The notes under the pieces are model-generated. The model made no database searches. It was not told the DNA's origin and saw nothing but the letters and a program-made list of their open reading frames with translations. From positions 44,070-108,069 of the forward strand of contig JAJQCE010000004.1 in NCBI GenBank assembly GCA_021202895.1: a DNA stretch of 64,000 bases, written 5' to 3'. Source of the stretch: Ruminococcus sp. (lineage in GTDB: Bacteria; Bacillota; Clostridia; Oscillospirales; Ruminococcaceae). Shown piece after piece: positions 44,280 to 51,316 of this stretch (position 1 is its first letter; each line of letters begins with the position of its first letter). Position numbers and translations under genes: made by a program.

Positions 44280-45605
44280 CTACAGCCTTTGAAGCACGAA
44301 AATCTCGTAGATGGCTTTGACGGCTTTTTCAAAGTCGCGCTCGTGGACTCCGATTATGATGTTAAGCTCTGACGAGCCCTGGTCTATCATCTTGACATTG
44401 ACGTGAGCGTGAGCTAAAGCGGAGAAAATTCTCCCTGCCGTTCCTCGCTCCGACTTCATGCCTCTGCCGACGACGGCAATCAGCGCAAGATCCGTTTCAA
44501 TATCAATCAAATCAGGATGGACGTTTCTGTGAATGCCCGATAAAATCTCCTGCTCCTTTTTGACAAACTCCTCCTGATGAACCACAATGCTCATAGTGTC
44601 AATTCCCGACGGCATATGCTCAAAGGAAATACCATTTTTCTCAAACTGCTCCAGCACCTTTCTGCCAAAGCCAAGCTCAGAGTTCATCATATCCTTTTCA
44701 ATATTGACAACGGCAAAGCCCTTTTTCCCTGCAATTCCCGTGACGGTGTAAAGCGGCTTTTGGCTCGTGCTTTCGACTATAAATGTGCCTGCGTCGTCAG
44801 GCTCGTTGGTGTTCTTGATATTTATCGGAATACCCGCCTTGCGAACAGGGAAAATAGCGTCCTCGTGCAGCACTGTTGCTCCCATATAGGCAAGCTCTCG
44901 AAGCTCCTTGTAGGTGATGGTGCGAATCGGCTCAGGATTTTCAACAATCCTCGGGTCGCAGATTAAAAAGCCTGAAACGTCCGTCCAGTTCTCATACAAA
45001 TCCGCATTGACTCCTGACGCTACAATCGAACCCGTGACATCGCTGCCGCCTCTTGAAAAGGTCTTGATGGTGTCGTTCGGCATAGAGCCGTAAAAGCCCG
45101 GAATAACCGCTCTTTCAGCAGCTTCAAGCCGATTGGCGACTGCTTTTGCAGTGCGCTTTGAATCAAAGCTGCCGTCCTCGTTAAAGAAGATAATTTCCGC
45201 TGAATCTACAAACTCATAGCCCAGATAAGCCGCAAGCGTCATTCCGCTAAGATACTCGCCTCTCGAAGCCGCATAGTCGCGTCCTGCTCTGCCGATAAAG
45301 CAAGCTTTTATCGTTTCAAACTCCTTTTCGAGGTTTAAATCTATGTTCAGCTCCTCAATAATGCTGTTATACCTGTCCTTAATCGCTTCAAATTCGCTGT
45401 CAAAGCTCTTGCCCTTAACCGCCAGAGAATAGCAGCTATACAGCATATCTGTAACCTTAGTATCGCCGTCAAAGCGTTTGCCAGGCGCACTTGGAACTAC
45501 ATAGCGTCTTGTATCATCCGCATAAATAATCTGCGCCACCTTACGAAACTGCTCTGCGCTTGCCAGCGAGCTGCCTCCGAATTTCACTACCTTTACCACT
45601 GTCAT
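44280..45605 (-). CDS. lysC: Aspartate kinase
   Basis: A 441-residue aspartokinase forming aspartyl phosphate, the first step toward lysine, threonine and methionine. The kinase domain begins VKVVKFGGSSLASAEQF and carries the substrate motif SRGGSDVTGSIVASGVNADL. Two C-terminal ACT domains (about residues 300-440, from GFAVVNIEKDMM and from LIAVVGRGMKSERG) indicate feedback control by an end product, probably lysine or threonine. No homoserine dehydrogenase is fused. It is a single gene with its own promoter and terminator. Several isoenzyme names are possible, so the symbol is a best choice. Confidence 0.93.
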   Translation of the reverse strand: MTVVKVVKFGGSSLASAEQFRKVAQIIYADDTRRYVVPSAPGKRFDGDTKVTDMLYSCYSLAVKGKSFDSEFEAIKDRYNSIIEELNIDLNLEKEFETIKACFIGRAGRDYAASRGEYLSGMTLAAYLGYEFVDSAEIIFFNEDGSFDSKRTAKAVANRLEAAERAVIPGFYGSMPNDTIKTFSRGGSDVTGSIVASGVNADLYENWTDVSGFLICDPRIVENPEPIRTITYKELRELAYMGATVLHEDAIFPVRKAGIPINIKNTNEPDDAGTFIVESTSQKPLYTVTGIAGKKGFAVVNIEKDMMNSELGFGRKVLEQFEKNGISFEHMPSGIDTMSIVVHQEEFVKKEQEILSGIHRNVHPDLIDIETDLALIAVVGRGMKSERGTAGRIFSALAHAHVNVKMIDQGSSELNIIIGVHERDFEKAVKAIYEIFVLQRL

Positions 45606-45650
45606 CTTCTCCTAACTCATAAATTACACCGTAAAACATACGCATTTATT

Positions 45651-45679
45651 ATTATAGGATATTCAGACAAATTAGTCAA
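45651..45679 (-). promoter_or_regulatory. Promoter of aspartate kinase
   Basis: On the minus strand TTGACT (45674-45679) and TATAAT (45651-45656) with a 17-base spacer; the leader of about 40 bases leaves no room for a lysine riboswitch. Confidence 0.8.
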
Positions 45680-45778
45680 TAGACTTTCTTTACAGCATAT
45701 TGTTAATTTTTTATGTACTCGTCAGGCGCACTGATGTGTTTCAGAGAAAGACAGGCTAAGTTCTTAACTTAAATTAGC

Positions 45779-46190
45779 CCTAGGGAGACTCGGGACGGAC
45801 ACGAACTTACGTTCGGCTTTCTCGTTATGTTTTTGCGCAGCATATAAGAACGTTTGTTCTACACAGAACTAGTGTTCTTACCACCGTCTACCCTAAGAGT
45901 TTGCCTTTTGAATGCTAAACGCATTCAATTTCGCTTTGCGAAACCAGTCAAATGCCCCTAGTTTGGTTAGATGTACTCTAGCCTACGTTTGGGCTTTTAT
46001 TTTGCTATGCCCATAAACTAAAATAGGGCATTTTGCTTGCAAAATGCTAGGACTGGGTGGACACTAGTCTATGTTTGAGCTTTTATCTTAGTTAGTCCAC
46101 CCTAGAGTTTTGCTTCGCAAAACTCCACTATTTTAGAGTGAGAAGCTTGAAGCAAACTAATCGTTCGTCCCAACTGCAAGCTTTTTTTTC
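45779..46190. repeat. Hairpin-rich repeat mosaic without coding potential
   Basis: This stretch contains no plausible gene but many inverted repeats. TAGGGAGAC (about 45780) pairs with GTCTACCCTA (about 45887). TTGAATGC/GCATTCAA lies at 45907-45927 and TTTCG/CGAAA at 45929-45943. GCATTTTGC/GCAAAATGC lies at 46028-46047, GGGTGGAC (46055-46062) pairs with GTCCACCC (46095-46102), and GAGTTTTGC/GCAAAACTC lies near 46105-46125. A phrase CTAGCCTACGTTTGGGCTTT at about 45979 recurs with substitutions at about 46064. AAGCTTG near 46144 can pair with CAAGCTT followed by T8 ending near 46189, a possible terminator. Confidence 0.65.
45841..45905 (+). repeat. Duplicated hairpin unit, copy A
   Basis: A 65-base unit matching 46340-46404 at roughly 80 % or better by eye. 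AAGAAC (45846-45851) pairs with GTTCTT (45874-45879), and inside GTTCT (45856-45860) pairs with AGAAC (45865-45869). Confidence 0.75.
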
Positions 46191-46198
46191 AATTGCTC

Positions 46199-46227
46199 TT
46201 GACAAAAGCAAATCAGCGTGGTATAAT
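46199..46227 (+). promoter_or_regulatory. Consensus promoter of tRNA-Arg
   Basis: Perfect TTGACA (46199-46204) and TATAAT (46222-46227) with a 17-base spacer, 14 bases before the tRNA. Confidence 0.92.
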
Positions 46228-46241
46228 AATACTAGTTTCAC

Positions 46242-46315
46242 GTCTTCGTAGCTCAGCTGGATAGAGCGACCGCCTCCTAAGCGGTAGGTCGGAGGTTCAA
46301 ATCCTCTCGGGGACA
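46242..46315 (+). tRNA. tRNA-Arg (anticodon CCT)
   Basis: A 74-base tRNA. Acceptor GTCTTCG pairs with CGGGGAC (including G-T pairs), D arm GCTCAGCTGGATAGAGC, anticodon stem ACCGC/GCGGT with loop CTCCTAA giving CCT, and T arm around GGTTCAAATCC. Discriminator A, no encoded CCA. It reads AGG. The gene lies between copies of a repeat unit. Confidence 0.95.
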
Positions 46316-46339
46316 CTGGGTAGGCGGTTTTTTGCTTTG

Positions 46340-46404
46340 CATGTAAGAACGTTTGTTCCGCATGGAACTAGTGTTCTTTCCACCGTCCGCCTTAGACGTT
46401 TGCT
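46340..46404 (+). repeat. Duplicated hairpin unit, copy A'
   Basis: The second copy of the unit at 45841-45905, placed 25 bases after tRNA-Arg. AAGAAC (46345-46350) pairs with GTTCTT (46373-46378). The inner stem is GTTCC/GGAAC (46355-46359 with 46364-46368), where copy A has GTTCT/AGAAC: a paired T-A to C-G change. It is followed by a GACGTTTGC/GCAAATGTC hairpin (46396-46416). Confidence 0.75.
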
Positions 46405-46570
46405 TCGCAAATGTCCCCTACTTTTGTTCGGGCTTGCTAGGGATTGGCACATAGTTGTTTGACTTATAATATAGGTTATGAACTACAACCATCCATGACG
46501 ATAATTTACTTAAAAATCAGTGACGATGTCGGGGTATGTTAGACGTACGCAAACCAAGACTTGAGCCTAG

Positions 46571-46626
46571 CTTAAATCATTTTTAAGGGTCGATATGCCC
46601 TTAATGACCCTTAAAAATGATTTAAG
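46571..46626 (+). promoter_or_regulatory. 21-bp perfect inverted repeat in the leader of an SGNH gene
   Basis: The arms 46571-46591 and 46606-46626 are perfectly complementary with a 14-base loop, ending about 15 bases before the ribosome site GGAGG. No T-run follows, so it is not a standard terminator. Upstream, TATAAT at 46465-46470 with TTGGCA 15 bases before it is a tentative promoter, leaving a leader of about 180 bases. The remainder of 46417-46570 shows only a repeated TGACGAT word. Confidence 0.6.
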
Positions 46627-46655
46627 GTAAGAGTGAACAGCTTAGGAGGTATATT

Positions 46656-47918
46656 ATGAAAAAATTGATTTCACTAGCTTTGATGGCAACGCTTGCGCTG
46701 TCGGCGGTTTCCTGCGGTGGGAGCGATTCGTCGCAGTCGGATTCGTTGGCTTCTTCGGCTGAGGATTCGTCTGTTCAGACCTCGTTGGAACAGACTGAGG
46801 CTGCTCATAAGGAGGCTGACGATATGTTTAATGAATATTTTTCAAACACTGTTGTTTCAACGGGTAACAACGCTCGTATAAATAAGGCTGAATCGGTTAC
46901 CTACCGAGCTTATTTTCCAGTCGAGGAATACGGTGAGCTGGAGTATTGCTTCTATTTTTCAAATGAGATTGATTCTACCTACAGCAACGGCAGTCCTGTT
47001 CATGTCGGGGCTGAAACGGGCGATTATACCATTGAGAGCGCAAGGATAGCCGATGGCGGTACAAGCACCGATGATGAGATTACAAATTATGTTGACGTCA
47101 CCTTTGACGGCTCGGCTTCAAGGGAGGTTTCATCAGGCGAACAGTTCTGGAGCGACCCTGTTAATTTCTCACTTGAGGAGGGTCACTATCTCGTGTGGGA
47201 GTGGACGATTACTGGAAGTAAAATTCCTGCGACAAATATGTCGGATCTCACTTCGACTACATCCTCTGACGACGGCGAGGAGTTTGTCTACTGTGCAGAG
47301 CCTGCATTGCCGCAGCTTATCGGCGCAAAGCGTGAGGTTAAGCTCAGCATTGCCGCAATCGGAGATTCAATCACACAGGGCTGCATGACCGATTATATGG
47401 CTTACGAAAGCTGGGCTATGCAGATTTCTCAGAAGCTGGGCGAGGATTACTCGTTCTGGAACTGCGGACTTGGCTGGGCAAGAGCAAGCGATGCCACATA
47501 TGACGGCGACTGGCTGGAGCGTGTGACAACTGCGGACGTTGTGATTATAGCCTTTGGAACTAACGATATAGGCTCAGGCGAGTACGGCGGCGACGGAGGC
47601 AACAGCGCAGATGAAATTGACGCTTACGTTCGGACGCTGATTGAAAAATGCACGGCGGCAGGCTGCTCGGTGGTGGTGTTCAATTCTCCTCCGCAGGATT
47701 ACGAGGGTGATTACGAAACGGTTCGCACCGAGTACAATGAAATGCTCGAAAGCACCTGCTCGGAGCTTGGAGTCTACTGCTTTGACTTTGCCTCTCTCCT
47801 TTGTGACGAGGACGCGCCGAGCGTCGCTAAGTACGGCGGTCACCCGAACGGCGAAGCGGGCGGCATTGTTTCAGACGCATTTATCGAGGAGTATTCTGTA
47901 CTGCTTGGACTTGAATAG
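46656..47918 (+). CDS. SGNH/GDSL-family esterase lipoprotein
   Basis: A 420-residue secreted protein. The signal peptide MKKLISLALMATLALSAVS precedes Cys20, the lipid site. A Ser/Asp-rich linker is followed by a beta-rich domain (about residues 70-220) and an SGNH hydrolase domain with nucleophile Ser in AIGDSITQGC (about residue 236), Asn in FGTNDIGSGE (about 295) and a histidine in KYGGHPNGEA near 396. The two-domain arrangement resembles CE2/CE3-like acetylesterases acting on plant polysaccharides outside the cell; the substrate is unknown. The clear GGAGG precedes the ATG. A long hairpin in its leader suggests post-transcriptional control. Confidence 0.85.
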   Translation: MKKLISLALMATLALSAVSCGGSDSSQSDSLASSAEDSSVQTSLEQTEAAHKEADDMFNEYFSNTVVSTGNNARINKAESVTYRAYFPVEEYGELEYCFYFSNEIDSTYSNGSPVHVGAETGDYTIESARIADGGTSTDDEITNYVDVTFDGSASREVSSGEQFWSDPVNFSLEEGHYLVWEWTITGSKIPATNMSDLTSTTSSDDGEEFVYCAEPALPQLIGAKREVKLSIAAIGDSITQGCMTDYMAYESWAMQISQKLGEDYSFWNCGLGWARASDATYDGDWLERVTTADVVIIAFGTNDIGSGEYGGDGGNSADEIDAYVRTLIEKCTAAGCSVVVFNSPPQDYEGDYETVRTEYNEMLESTCSELGVYCFDFASLLCDEDAPSVAKYGGHPNGEAGGIVSDAFIEEYSVLLGLE

Positions 47919-47920
47919 AA

Positions 47921-47957
47921 AAAATGGGCTTGTGTTAAAACGCACAAGCCTTTTTTA
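47921..47957 (+). terminator. Bidirectional intrinsic terminator
   Basis: GGCTTGTG pairs with CACAAGCC around an 8-base loop, with A-run on the left and T6 on the right, shared by two converging genes. The minus-strand gene's stop codon lies inside it. Confidence 0.9.
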
Positions 47958-48851
47958 ATCTGCACTTGATGAATCAAGGGTAGTAACCGCAAGCGTCTGA
48001 GCGGAATTAAATGCGGCAAGCGGACTGTCAAAGTCGTCTGCGTCCACAATCTCCGCACTCACGTTGATTGAAAAGCCCTCGTCAAGAAGCTCTATGTAGG
48101 TAAATTCCTTTGTTTCCTCCTGAAAGGTGTTGTCCTCGTAGCCCTGAAAGTAGGTTAGCTCACAGGTGAGCGTGTCCCAGTCCTTTGGAATTATTATGCT
48201 TGAAAAGAGCAGAGCGGTATCGCCTGCCGAAAGCCTTTGGCTGTAGTAGTAGGTTCTGGTGAACGGGCTTTCCTCATCGTATTCTTTGTAGAAAAGCGAG
48301 CCTTCATCACTGTTTGCAAAGGTGATTTTGCCTTGACTTTCAAGCGTTTCAAGCAGCGAGCTTGAATAGGAAAAGCTTTCGGTAATCTCACCCTGGTTAA
48401 GCTCTAAGCAGAGTGTGTCAAAGCAAAGCTGCGCCTTGGCTTCAAGCTGGAAGTATTCGTTTTGCAGGGAATAGTAGGCTTGCAAAAAGGCAAGATAGCT
48501 TGCAGAATCAGGGTCTAGCATAGCCTCGTATTCGTCAATTTCCTCAAGCTTAGCTTCAAGCTTGTCGTTAAAGGAAGCTCCGTCGCTGTCAAGCATTTGT
48601 ACGGTAAATCTCACAAAGCACTCGCCCGAAGTAACCTCTATCCCATAGCTTTTCAAAAGCGTTGAGCCTGCACTAAGTCCGTCAACGTCAATCTCCTCGC
48701 CGTCAGAAACCGTAACCGCCGCCGCAGGAACAGTCATATCGCTCTTTTGCTCCTCCTCGCGCTTTTCAAGGTAAAATCTAAGCGCAATCGCCGCTAAGGA
48801 CAGCAAGATCAGCGTCGCCGTATAAATCGCAAGCTTTTGCGGCTTTTTCAT
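47955..48851 (-). CDS. Exported membrane-anchored protein, C-terminal part TasA/camelysin-like
   Basis: A 298-residue protein with an N-terminal membrane segment (about residues 8-27, IYTATLILLSLAAIALRFYL) and an outer region. The second half contains YYYSQRLSAGDTALLFSSI, an IPKDW motif, and near the end SINVSAEIVDADDFDSPLAAF. This order (double Tyr, spaced Gly, IP-x-W, then a strand with AE and an AAF stretch) resembles TasA/CalY-like exported fibre proteins of Firmicutes; this is a by-eye resemblance. A SipW-type signal peptidase is not nearby. A mid-region (about residues 95-150) is helical and acidic. AGGAGGAC precedes the ATG. It is last in the fruK-hydF direction. Confidence 0.6.
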   Translation of the reverse strand: MKKPQKLAIYTATLILLSLAAIALRFYLEKREEEQKSDMTVPAAAVTVSDGEEIDVDGLSAGSTLLKSYGIEVTSGECFVRFTVQMLDSDGASFNDKLEAKLEEIDEYEAMLDPDSASYLAFLQAYYSLQNEYFQLEAKAQLCFDTLCLELNQGEITESFSYSSSLLETLESQGKITFANSDEGSLFYKEYDEESPFTRTYYYSQRLSAGDTALLFSSIIIPKDWDTLTCELTYFQGYEDNTFQEETKEFTYIELLDEGFSINVSAEIVDADDFDSPLAAFNSAQTLAVTTLDSSSAD

Positions 48852-48883
48852 AGGTTAGTCCTCCTGTCTTTGAAATAGTACTC

Positions 48884-48970
48884 TCAGTCTTGCTTGTTTA
48901 CCTTTCTCAAGCCTTGTGCGGATTCCCCACAGCTAAGCTTATCACTGTGCATTTTTTCTTTAATATCCAT
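48884..48970 (-). CDS. Possible 28-residue peptide
   Basis: A short frame beginning MDIKEKMHSDKLSC with AAAGGA about 9 bases before its ATG, located between hydF and the TasA-like gene on the same strand. It is hydrophilic, with one Cys and no membrane segment. There is no family evidence. It may be a leader peptide or a remnant; the ribosome site is the main argument for translation. Confidence 0.3.
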   Translation of the reverse strand: MDIKEKMHSDKLSCGESAQGLRKVNKQD

Positions 48971-48983
48971 CTTTTAATCCTTT

Positions 48984-50183
48984 CTAAACAAGCTTTTGCA
49001 AATCAGGAAATGGCTCAAGCGTGCGCTTTAAAATGCCGTTGACATACGCAATCGCCGTTCCGTAATTTGTCATAGGCACATTTGCGTCCTTGGCACAGCT
49101 CATGCGGTAGAGCATTTCACGCTCGTTAAGCATACAGCCGCCGCAGTGTATAATCACCTTGTAGCCGCTTAGCTCTTCCGGGAAGCCTGTACCCGAGCTA
49201 AATTCATAGCTTAGCTTTGCGCCTGTGAAGCTCTCAAGCCATCTCGGAAGCTTAACCGTTCCTATGTCGTCACACTGCCTGTGATGAGTACAGCCCTCGC
49301 TGATAAGCACCCTGTCGCCGTCACAAAGCTGTCCAATCGCCGCCGCTCCCTTTACCGCATCTTCCAAAAAGCCCTTGTAGCGAGCCATCAGAATCGAAAA
49401 CGAGGTTAAAATTATCTCGTCAGGCACTAGCTTTGACACGTATCCGAAGGCTTGCGAATCGGTGATAACCATCTTCGGCTTCTTAGCACAGCCCTTAAGC
49501 GTGGCTTCAAGCTCCGTTTCACGACAGACTAAAGCTGTGCAGCCTGCTTCAAGCAAATCTCTGATAACCTGCTGCTGCGGGAGAATAAGCCTGCCTTTAG
49601 GTGCGGCGGAATCAATCGGCACAACCAGTACCGCAAACTCCTCTTTCTCAAACAAATCCCCCACAAGCCGCCTGTCGCTCTCTGTAACCTTGGCTATAGA
49701 GGCGATTTTTTCTTTCAGCTCATTTATGTTCTCTTTTGTAGCCGCGCTGACATAGATTTCATTCTCGCTTAAAGCTCTTTCAGGCTTCGCCAAATCGCTC
49801 TTGTTGTAGGCGATTACATAGGGAATACCCTTGCTCTTAAACAGCTCGGTCATCTGCTTGTCCGATTCGCACAAGCCCCTTTGAGCGTCAACTATCAGCA
49901 CGGCGCAGTCGGTTTTGTTGAGTATGCGCTTTGTCCGCTTGATTCTAAGCTCGCCAAGTCCGCTTTTGTCGTCGATTCCAGGCGTATCGATTATCACAAC
50001 GGGACCAAGCGGCAAAAGCTCCATCGCCTTTAGCACAGGGTCGGTAGTCGTCCCTGCAACGTCGCTTACAATCGCAAGCTCCTGATTAGTCACAGCGTTC
50101 ACTACGCTTGATTTTCCTGCGTTTGTGCATCCGAAAAATCCGATATGCGTGCGCTCTCCTGACGGCGTGTTGTTCATTCCCAT
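48984..50183 (-). CDS. hydF: [FeFe]-hydrogenase maturation GTPase HydF
   Basis: A 399-residue scaffold protein that carries the precursor of the hydrogenase H-cluster. The GTPase domain has the P-loop GCTNAGKSS, G3 DTPGIDD and NKSD. The C-terminal part holds the iron-sulfur motif Cys-x-His (CTHH) and, about 50 residues later, HCGGC. The start chosen, MGMNNTP at 50183, lies 10 bases after AAAGGA and fits the usual HydF N-terminus; a longer frame adds ten residues. HydE, HydG and hydrogenase genes are not in the window. PFOR supplies reduced ferredoxin for such a hydrogenase. It follows fruK after 41 bases. Confidence 0.95.
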   Translation of the reverse strand: MGMNNTPSGERTHIGFFGCTNAGKSSVVNAVTNQELAIVSDVAGTTTDPVLKAMELLPLGPVVIIDTPGIDDKSGLGELRIKRTKRILNKTDCAVLIVDAQRGLCESDKQMTELFKSKGIPYVIAYNKSDLAKPERALSENEIYVSAATKENINELKEKIASIAKVTESDRRLVGDLFEKEEFAVLVVPIDSAAPKGRLILPQQQVIRDLLEAGCTALVCRETELEATLKGCAKKPKMVITDSQAFGYVSKLVPDEIILTSFSILMARYKGFLEDAVKGAAAIGQLCDGDRVLISEGCTHHRQCDDIGTVKLPRWLESFTGAKLSYEFSSGTGFPEELSGYKVIIHCGGCMLNEREMLYRMSCAKDANVPMTNYGTAIAYVNGILKRTLEPFPDLQKLV

Positions 50184-50224
50184 AAAAATCATTTCCTTTT
50201 TTAAAAATTCCATCCCATTTTTAT

Positions 50225-51130
50225 TTAATCAAGCTGACTAAGCAGAGCGAAAATATCCTCCTTCACTGCCAGTCCGTCGCTGAAGGCTGTAGCCGAGCCT
50301 GCGGCCGTTGCAAGCTTAAGCGCAAAGTCAAGGCTCTCGCCGCTTTCAATCGCCGCTAAAAAGCCTGCGACCATTGAATCTCCTGCGCCCACTGAATTTT
50401 TCATACTGCCCTTAAAGGCGTCTATCTCGTAAACTCCGCCGTTTTCGTCAACCATTACCGCTCCGTCGCCTGCCATTGAAACAAGCACGTTTTGCGCTCC
50501 CATCTGCTTAAGCTTAAGCGCATACTCCTTCGCCTGCGCTTTGTCGGTAAGATTAACTCCGAAAAGACCGCCTAACTCGTCAAGGTTCGGCTTTATCAGA
50601 AAGGGCTTGTACTTAAGCGAGTTAAGCAGCAGCTTTCCCGAAGCGTCAACCACCGTTCTTATACCCTTGCCCTCAATCCGCTTTAAAATCACCTCGTAAA
50701 TATCCTCGTCAACAGACCTTGGAATACTCCCTGCTAAAACTAAGACGTCTGAGCTTTGCAGCTTGTCAAGCTTGTCTAAAAGCTGCTCAAGCTTTTGCTT
50801 CGGTATGTCAGGACTGCTGCCGTTGATTTCCGTCTCAGTTAAGCCCTTAAGCTTTACATTTATCCGCGAAAAGCCGCTGTCAAGCCGCACAAAGTCAAAG
50901 TCTATACCTATGCTTTCAAGATAGCCTTCTAAAGCCGCCCCCGTAAAGCCTGCGGTAAAGCCCAGAGCCTTAGACCCAACTCCAAGCTGCTTAAGCACCA
51001 TAGAAACGTTTATACCCTTGCCGCCGAAAAAAATCTGCTCGTCATATGAGCGGTTGGTCTTTGAAAGGGTAATCTCGTCCACACAAGCTGTGTAGTCAAT
51101 CGAGGGATTAAAGGTAACGGTGTAAATCAT
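50225..51130 (-). CDS. fruK: 1-phosphofructokinase / PfkB-type hexose-phosphate kinase
   Basis: A 301-residue ribokinase-family sugar kinase. The N-terminus MIYTVTFNPSIDYTACVDEI and GGKGINVSMVLKQLG are typical of the FruK/LacC subgroup, and the C-terminal SVGAGDSMVAGFLAA carries the catalytic Asp. FruK makes fructose-1,6-bisphosphate from fructose-1-phosphate, whereas LacC acts on tagatose-6-phosphate; the two are hard to separate without an alignment. No fructose PTS or DeoR regulator is adjacent. A clear promoter lies upstream, and hydF follows in the same direction. Confidence 0.85.
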   Translation of the reverse strand: MIYTVTFNPSIDYTACVDEITLSKTNRSYDEQIFFGGKGINVSMVLKQLGVGSKALGFTAGFTGAALEGYLESIGIDFDFVRLDSGFSRINVKLKGLTETEINGSSPDIPKQKLEQLLDKLDKLQSSDVLVLAGSIPRSVDEDIYEVILKRIEGKGIRTVVDASGKLLLNSLKYKPFLIKPNLDELGGLFGVNLTDKAQAKEYALKLKQMGAQNVLVSMAGDGAVMVDENGGVYEIDAFKGSMKNSVGAGDSMVAGFLAAIESGESLDFALKLATAAGSATAFSDGLAVKEDIFALLSQLD

Positions 51131-51163
51131 TCAGCTCACTCCAATTGTTTTTTTCTATTTAAA

Positions 51164-51192
51164 AGTATACCACAAAAGTGCCCAGACGTCAA
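51164..51192 (-). promoter_or_regulatory. Promoter of fruK-hydF
   Basis: On the minus strand TTGACG (51187-51192) and TATACT (51164-51169) with a 17-base spacer. Confidence 0.8.
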
Positions 51193-51221
51193 GCCTGATA
51201 AAAATATTCACAGTAGATATC

Positions 51222-51250
51222 TTGAAATTATCTAAGAATTGTGGTAGAAT
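51222..51250 (+). promoter_or_regulatory. Promoter of uvrC-folC-pflA
   Basis: TTGAAA (51222-51227) and TAGAAT (51245-51250) with a 17-base spacer. Confidence 0.75.
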
Positions 51251-51316
51251 TAAATAAAGGCGGCATTGGTTTTTGTCATATGCCCTAAAATAGTATTAAA
51301 AAAGGAGAAACGAACC

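Noticed and set aside
45606..45680. Lysine riboswitch before aspartate kinase
   Set aside because: The promoter lies only about 45 bases from the start codon, too close for the aptamer.
45779..46190. ROOL or GOLLD large RNA
   Set aside because: The location beside a tRNA and the size are suggestive, but I could not match any conserved core by eye, so only a generic repeat/RNA call is made.
46128..46316. Minus-strand frame beginning MSPRGFEPPTYRLGGG
   Set aside because: This is the classic false protein produced by reading a tRNA backwards; it covers tRNA-Arg.
45841..46404. CRISPR array
   Set aside because: The repeats are only two, unequal, widely spaced and self-complementary over most of their length; no spacers of regular size and no cas genes.
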